DNA of 24,763 nt from contig CAYTZW010000018.1 of NCBI GenBank assembly GCA_964442785.1, positions 1 to 24,763 of the forward strand, given 5' to 3'. This document shows positions 21,107-24,763 of this stretch, piece after piece. Numbering within the stretch: position 1 is the first letter of the stretch; each line of letters starts with the position of its first letter. The translations under genes were made by a program, and so were the position numbers. This stretch comes from SIG223 sp964442785. Lineage in GTDB: Bacteria > Bacillota_I > Bacilli_A > RFN20 > DUOF01. The notes under the pieces were generated by a model that was not told the DNA's origin, searched no databases, and saw only the letters and a list, made by a program, of their open reading frames with translations.

Positions 21107-22879
21107 ATGGCGTTAAAAAATGAAATAATTGAAGAAATAAGAAAACGCACAGACATCGTTTCTTTAATATCTTCATATATACCGGTTACTAAAAAGGGAA
21201 GAAACTATTTTTGTGTTTGTCCATTTCACGCTGATACTAATCCTTCAATGTCTATTTCTCAAGAAAAACAAATTTATAAATGCTTTTCTTGTGGAGCAGC
21301 GGGTAATGTTTTTACTTTTGTTCAAGAATATGAAAAAGTTAGTTTTATTGAAGCAGTAAAAATTGTTGCTAACTTTATAGGAATGGATATTTCTTCTCAA
21401 ATAGAAGACAATGAAAAAAAACTTTCTTCTAAAGAAAAAAGAATGTTTGATTTAATTAGTGAAGTAAATGAATTATACAAATATAACTTAGAAACTGAAG
21501 AAGGATTAATTGGTAAAAAATATTTAGAAAAAAGGGAATTAGATGATTTAACAAAAGAGAAATTTCAAATAGGTTTTTCTTTGAATGATGGTGAGAAAAC
21601 CATTCAATATTTGATGAAAAAAGGATACACCATAGATGAAATTGTCGAATCTGGTATTGGACTTGAACACAATGGAAAGTTAAAAGATAGATTTAAGGGA
21701 AGATTGATTTTTCCTTTATCTAATTTAGAAGGAAAAATAGTTGCTTTTAGTGGTCGAAAAATTGATGATGCTGATATTGCTAAATATGTTAATTCTCCTG
21801 AAACAGAGATTTTCATAAAAGGTAATTGTTTATATAATTACTTTATAGCTAAACAAGATGCTAAAAAAGCAGGACTTATTTATGTTGTTGAAGGATTTAT
21901 GGACGCTATTGCTTTGTCAAAAATTGGCATTAATAATGTTGTCGCTATTATGGGAACTTCTTTTACGGAAAATCAAATAAGGGCGATAAAAAGACTAAAT
22001 GTTAAAGTAGTTATGGCACTTGATAATGATGATGCTGGACAAGATGCAACTTTTAAAATTATAAGTGAATTAGAAAAAAATCATATTAATGTAAGTATTG
22101 TTACAAAGGATAAAAATGGAAAAGATTTAGATGAACTTTTAAAACTTGGAAAAGATAAAGTAATTCAATATTTAAGTAATCAATTAAGCCCTTTAGATTT
22201 TAGAATTAGTTATCAATTTTCAAAGATAAATATTGAAAATTATGAAGAAAAGAAAGATTTTGTTAAAAAAATTGCTACTTCTTTCTTAAATAGTAATTCT
22301 GATGATTTAGATAAAGATTACTATATATCCAAATTAGTTTCTTTAACAGGATTTTCTTACAATAGCATTAAGACAATGTTAACTAATGATAAACCTGTTA
22401 AAACGTATCCTAAAAAAGCAGGCTACATTACGATAAAAAAACCTGATAGGTACGAATGGGCAGAGAAAAATATTTTATCTCAAATGCTATATGATACAAA
22501 AGCAATTCGATATTATATTGACAATTTAAACTTTTTATCGAATTCAAAGTACTTCATTATTGCAAAATATGTGATAAACTATTATTATGATAATAATAGA
22601 ATTTCAGAAAATGACCTTCTTTCAGGGATTGAAGACCCTACTTTAAGAAGCATTATTACTGATTTAATCTATGAAAATGATTTGCAAAAAACATTTGATG
22701 TCCGTTATTTTGATATGATAAAGTTAGAAAAGCCGCTTGCTAAGGAAGTTGAGAAATTACAAAATCAAATAGAATTAACTGATGATGAAGGCGAAAAAAT
22801 GAGATTGTTTCAAATAAAAATGGAAAAATTGAGTGAATTGCAAAAAATGAAAGATAATTTTCTTAAAGGAGGGAATTAG
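21107..22879 (+). CDS. dnaG: DNA primase DnaG
   Basis: DnaG makes RNA primers at the replication fork. The 590-residue protein has the CHC2 zinc ribbon with C38, H41, C59 and C62 (C-x2-H-x17-C-x2-C). A TOPRIM catalytic core follows, with Glu262 in VVEGFMDAI and the acidic ALDNDDAG at about 304-311. The C-terminal region is the helicase-binding domain, less conserved. FSGRKIDDADIAKYVNSPET is the typical primase core motif. GGAGG precedes the start, 17 bp after glyS. The stop is directly followed by the sigA ATG, the classical macromolecular-synthesis operon order. Confidence 0.97.
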   Translation: MALKNEIIEEIRKRTDIVSLISSYIPVTKKGRNYFCVCPFHADTNPSMSISQEKQIYKCFSCGAAGNVFTFVQEYEKVSFIEAVKIVANFIGMDISSQIEDNEKKLSSKEKRMFDLISEVNELYKYNLETEEGLIGKKYLEKRELDDLTKEKFQIGFSLNDGEKTIQYLMKKGYTIDEIVESGIGLEHNGKLKDRFKGRLIFPLSNLEGKIVAFSGRKIDDADIAKYVNSPETEIFIKGNCLYNYFIAKQDAKKAGLIYVVEGFMDAIALSKIGINNVVAIMGTSFTENQIRAIKRLNVKVVMALDNDDAGQDATFKIISELEKNHINVSIVTKDKNGKDLDELLKLGKDKVIQYLSNQLSPLDFRISYQFSKINIENYEEKKDFVKKIATSFLNSNSDDLDKDYYISKLVSLTGFSYNSIKTMLTNDKPVKTYPKKAGYITIKKPDRYEWAEKNILSQMLYDTKAIRYYIDNLNFLSNSKYFIIAKYVINYYYDNNRISENDLLSGIEDPTLRSIITDLIYENDLQKTFDVRYFDMIKLEKPLAKEVEKLQNQIELTDDEGEKMRLFQIKMEKLSELQKMKDNFLKGGN

Positions 22880-24133
22880 ATGGCTAAAAGAAAAGATGAT
22901 TTTTTAGATGATAGCGAGGACGAAATTGAAACCTTAGATCAAATAAAAAAGAAATTAGAAAAGAAAGCTAAATCTGGTTCTAATATGTTGACTTATTTAG
23001 AAATTGAAGATGAAATTAGACATTTAGATTTAAGCGAAAAGGAATTTGAAAATTTAATAACATATTTTAAAGGTAAAAAAATAGATGTTATTGATGATAA
23101 AAAAGATGATGATTTTGAAGAAATTGATGTTACTGATTTAAGTGAAGATGACCTTTTAGAAGATGATTTTTTATTAGATGATGGATTATTAGAAGATGAA
23201 ACAGAACTTGAAGATTTAGATAACTTTGAAAATATGAATTTACCAAGTAATGTCAAAATGATGGATCCTGTTAAAACTTATTTGAAAGAAATAGGAAAAG
23301 TTCCTCTTTTAAGTAAAGATAGGGAAATTGAATTAGCAGAACTTATTGAAAAAGGAGCAGCTGAAAACGCTACTGAATTTGATAAAATTCAAGCCGAAAT
23401 TGCTAAGAATGAACTTATTCAATCTAACTTAAGATTAGTAGTTTCTATTGCTAAACATTATGTAGGTAGAGGAATGCATTTGCTTGATTTAATTCAAGAA
23501 GGAAATGTTGGACTTATAAGAGCAAGTTCTAAATTTGATTCTACTAAAGGATTCAAATTTTCAACTTATGCTACTTGGTGGATTAGACAAGCAATAACAA
23601 GAGCGATTGCTGACCAAGCAAGAACAATTAGAATACCTGTTCATATGGTTGAAACAATTAATAAATTAACAAGGGTTCAAAGACAATTATTCCAAGAATT
23701 TGGTCGTGAACCTACAAGTGAAGAAATAGCAGAAAAAATGGGCAATGATATGACTCCTGAAAGAGTAAGAGAAATTCAAAGAATTGCTCAAGACCCTATT
23801 TCTTTAGAAAAACCAGTTGGTGAAGAAGAAGATTCTCATATTATTGACTTTGTTAAAGATGATGGAATGTCTCCTTCTGATTATGCTTCAAATGAACTTT
23901 TAAAAGATGAACTATATAACGTTATGAAAGATTTAACCGAAAGAGAAGAAAGAGTTCTTCGTTTAAGATATGGTCTTGATGACGGAAGAAGTAGAACTCT
24001 TGAAGAAGTAGGAAAAGAATTTGGAGTTACTAGAGAAAGAATTAGACAAATTGAAGCAAAAGCAATTCGTAAATTAAGACACCCTACAAGGTCTAAAAGG
24101 TTTGGTGATTATCGTAATGGACAAGATAGTTAA
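22880..24133 (+). CDS. sigA: RNA polymerase primary sigma factor SigA (RpoD)
   Basis: The housekeeping sigma factor, 417 residues. Region 1.1 is followed by a very acidic stretch (about 70-115, many Asp/Glu), then region 1.2 (MDPVKTYLKEIGKVPLL). Region 2 is LRLVVSIAKHYVGRGMHLLD with GFKFSTYATWWIRQAITRAI for -10 recognition and melting. Region 3 lies around MVETINKLTRVQRQL, and region 4 is LRLRYGLDDGRSRTLEEVG with the VTRERIRQIEAKAIRKLR helix-turn-helix for the -35 box. AAAGGAGGG inside the end of dnaG serves as ribosome site. The TATAAT/TTGACA-like boxes elsewhere in this window fit its expected specificity. Confidence 0.98.
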   Translation: MAKRKDDFLDDSEDEIETLDQIKKKLEKKAKSGSNMLTYLEIEDEIRHLDLSEKEFENLITYFKGKKIDVIDDKKDDDFEEIDVTDLSEDDLLEDDFLLDDGLLEDETELEDLDNFENMNLPSNVKMMDPVKTYLKEIGKVPLLSKDREIELAELIEKGAAENATEFDKIQAEIAKNELIQSNLRLVVSIAKHYVGRGMHLLDLIQEGNVGLIRASSKFDSTKGFKFSTYATWWIRQAITRAIADQARTIRIPVHMVETINKLTRVQRQLFQEFGREPTSEEIAEKMGNDMTPERVREIQRIAQDPISLEKPVGEEEDSHIIDFVKDDGMSPSDYASNELLKDELYNVMKDLTEREERVLRLRYGLDDGRSRTLEEVGKEFGVTRERIRQIEAKAIRKLRHPTRSKRFGDYRNGQDS

Positions 24134-24763
24134 AGTTTCCAAACGTATTGAAACTATTGCTTCTATGATTGACCGTAATTCAGTTATGGCTGATATTGGA
24201 ACTGACCACGGATATTTAGCAATTTATGCAGTTCAAATTGGAAAAGCTACTCATTGTTATGCTAGTGATATCAATAGCAGCCCTTTAAGTGTAGCAGTTA
24301 AAAATGTTGAAAAATTTGGACTAGGAGAAAAAATAAGTTTAAAACTTGCAGACGGTATCTCTCAACTTGAAAGTGATGTTGATACCATTACCATTTCTGG
24401 AATGGGTGGAAGTTTAATGACTTCTATTTTTTCCTCTAATAAAAGCAAGTTGAAAAATGTCAAAACAATTATTTGTCAACCAAATGTTGGAGCCTTTACC
24501 ATTAGAAAATGGCTAGTTAATAATGGTTTTATGATAGTAGATGAAAAACTTTTTGAAGAAGGAAATAAGTATTATGAAGTAATCAAAGCCATAAAAGGTG
24601 AAGATTATTTAACAGATAAAGAAATTTTATTTGGACCTTGCTTACTTCAAGAAAAAAGTGAATTATTCTTTAAAAGGTGGAAAGATGAATATAAATTTGT
24701 TTCTGAAATAATCAAAAAAGTTCCTAAGGGAACTGAAGATTATTCTCGCCTTAGAAATTATCG
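24117..24763 (+). CDS. trmK: tRNA (adenine22-N1)-methyltransferase TrmK, 3' end beyond the window
   Basis: TrmK methylates N1 of A22 in bacterial tRNAs using S-adenosylmethionine. The frame opens at ATG 24117, overlapping the last 17 bp of sigA in another frame, which is the usual sigA-trmK arrangement in Firmicutes. The first 215 residues are visible. After MDKIVKVSKRIETIASMID comes the cofactor-binding motif VMADIGTDHGYLAIYA, then ASDINSSPLSVAVKN, ADGISQL and ISGMGGSLM, all family hallmarks. Only the last few residues of a roughly 225-230-residue protein should be missing. Confidence 0.93.
   Translation, partial: MDKIVKVSKRIETIASMIDRNSVMADIGTDHGYLAIYAVQIGKATHCYASDINSSPLSVAVKNVEKFGLGEKISLKLADGISQLESDVDTITISGMGGSLMTSIFSSNKSKLKNVKTIICQPNVGAFTIRKWLVNNGFMIVDEKLFEEGNKYYEVIKAIKGEDYLTDKEILFGPCLLQEKSELFFKRWKDEYKFVSEIIKKVPKGTEDYSRLRNY

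Noticed and set aside
22993..23256. Long minus-strand ORF opposite sigA (Ser-rich)
   Set aside because: It is the antisense of the Asp/Glu-rich acidic region (GAT/GAA/TTA codons read as Ser/Phe/Asn); no ribosome site and no recognisable protein.

Overview
This is a low-GC, code-11 bacterial chromosome segment that looks like a small-genome member of the Bacilli (RF39- or Erysipelotrichia-like gut Firmicutes). The evidence is the strongly A+T-rich codon use, the Firmicutes gene order rsmE-mtaB-rpsU-yqfC-yqfD-phoH-ybeY-era-recO-glyS-dnaG-sigA-trmK, and an alpha2-type glycyl-tRNA synthetase. TGA is used as a stop (yqfC, and the tail of the YafQ-like toxin) and Trp is TGG, so this is not a mycoplasma-code genome. 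The lineage is inferred from gene content only.

Layout. Positions 1-2050 hold a lipoprotein with its own promoter and a small unknown gene, each followed by the same 39-bp terminator sequence. Positions 2264-7695 hold a self-contained three-gene operon for a Wadjet type II/MksBEF-like SMC complex (JetA, JetB, JetC) with its own terminator; no JetD nuclease gene is next to it. From 7710 to 17193 the conserved housekeeping string runs from rsmE to recO. It is interrupted by unknown genes after rsmE and mtaB, a convergent coiled-coil membrane protein, an 870-bp non-coding block before rpsU, and a C39-peptidase-like ORF between phoH and ybeY. From 17324 to 19633 two toxin-antitoxin modules (AbiE, and RelB/DinJ with a YafQ-like toxin) sit between recO and glyS. 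The toxin of the second is cut by a 100-N assembly gap. From 19719 to the end run glyS, dnaG, sigA (rpoD) and the start of trmK.

The most interesting stretch is 11268-11975. Two tandem copies (251 bp identical, offset 353 bp) each encode, on the minus strand, a 30-residue hydrophobic peptide with a ribosome site. On the plus strand each has a consensus promoter, a roughly 50-nt RNA and an intrinsic terminator, and that RNA is antisense to the 3' end of the peptide mRNA. This is the architecture of type I toxin-antitoxin loci of the txpA/ratA and bsrG/SR4 kind. The peptide does not match a family I can name. Two sequence boxes are shared in the same sense between the small RNA and the 5' UTR of the peptide mRNA, which suggests competition for the mRNA 3' end.

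A second point of interest is the AbiEii-like toxin. It ends just after a canonical A AAA AAC slippery heptamer, and 52 further codons with family-like C-terminal sequence continue in exactly the -1 frame.
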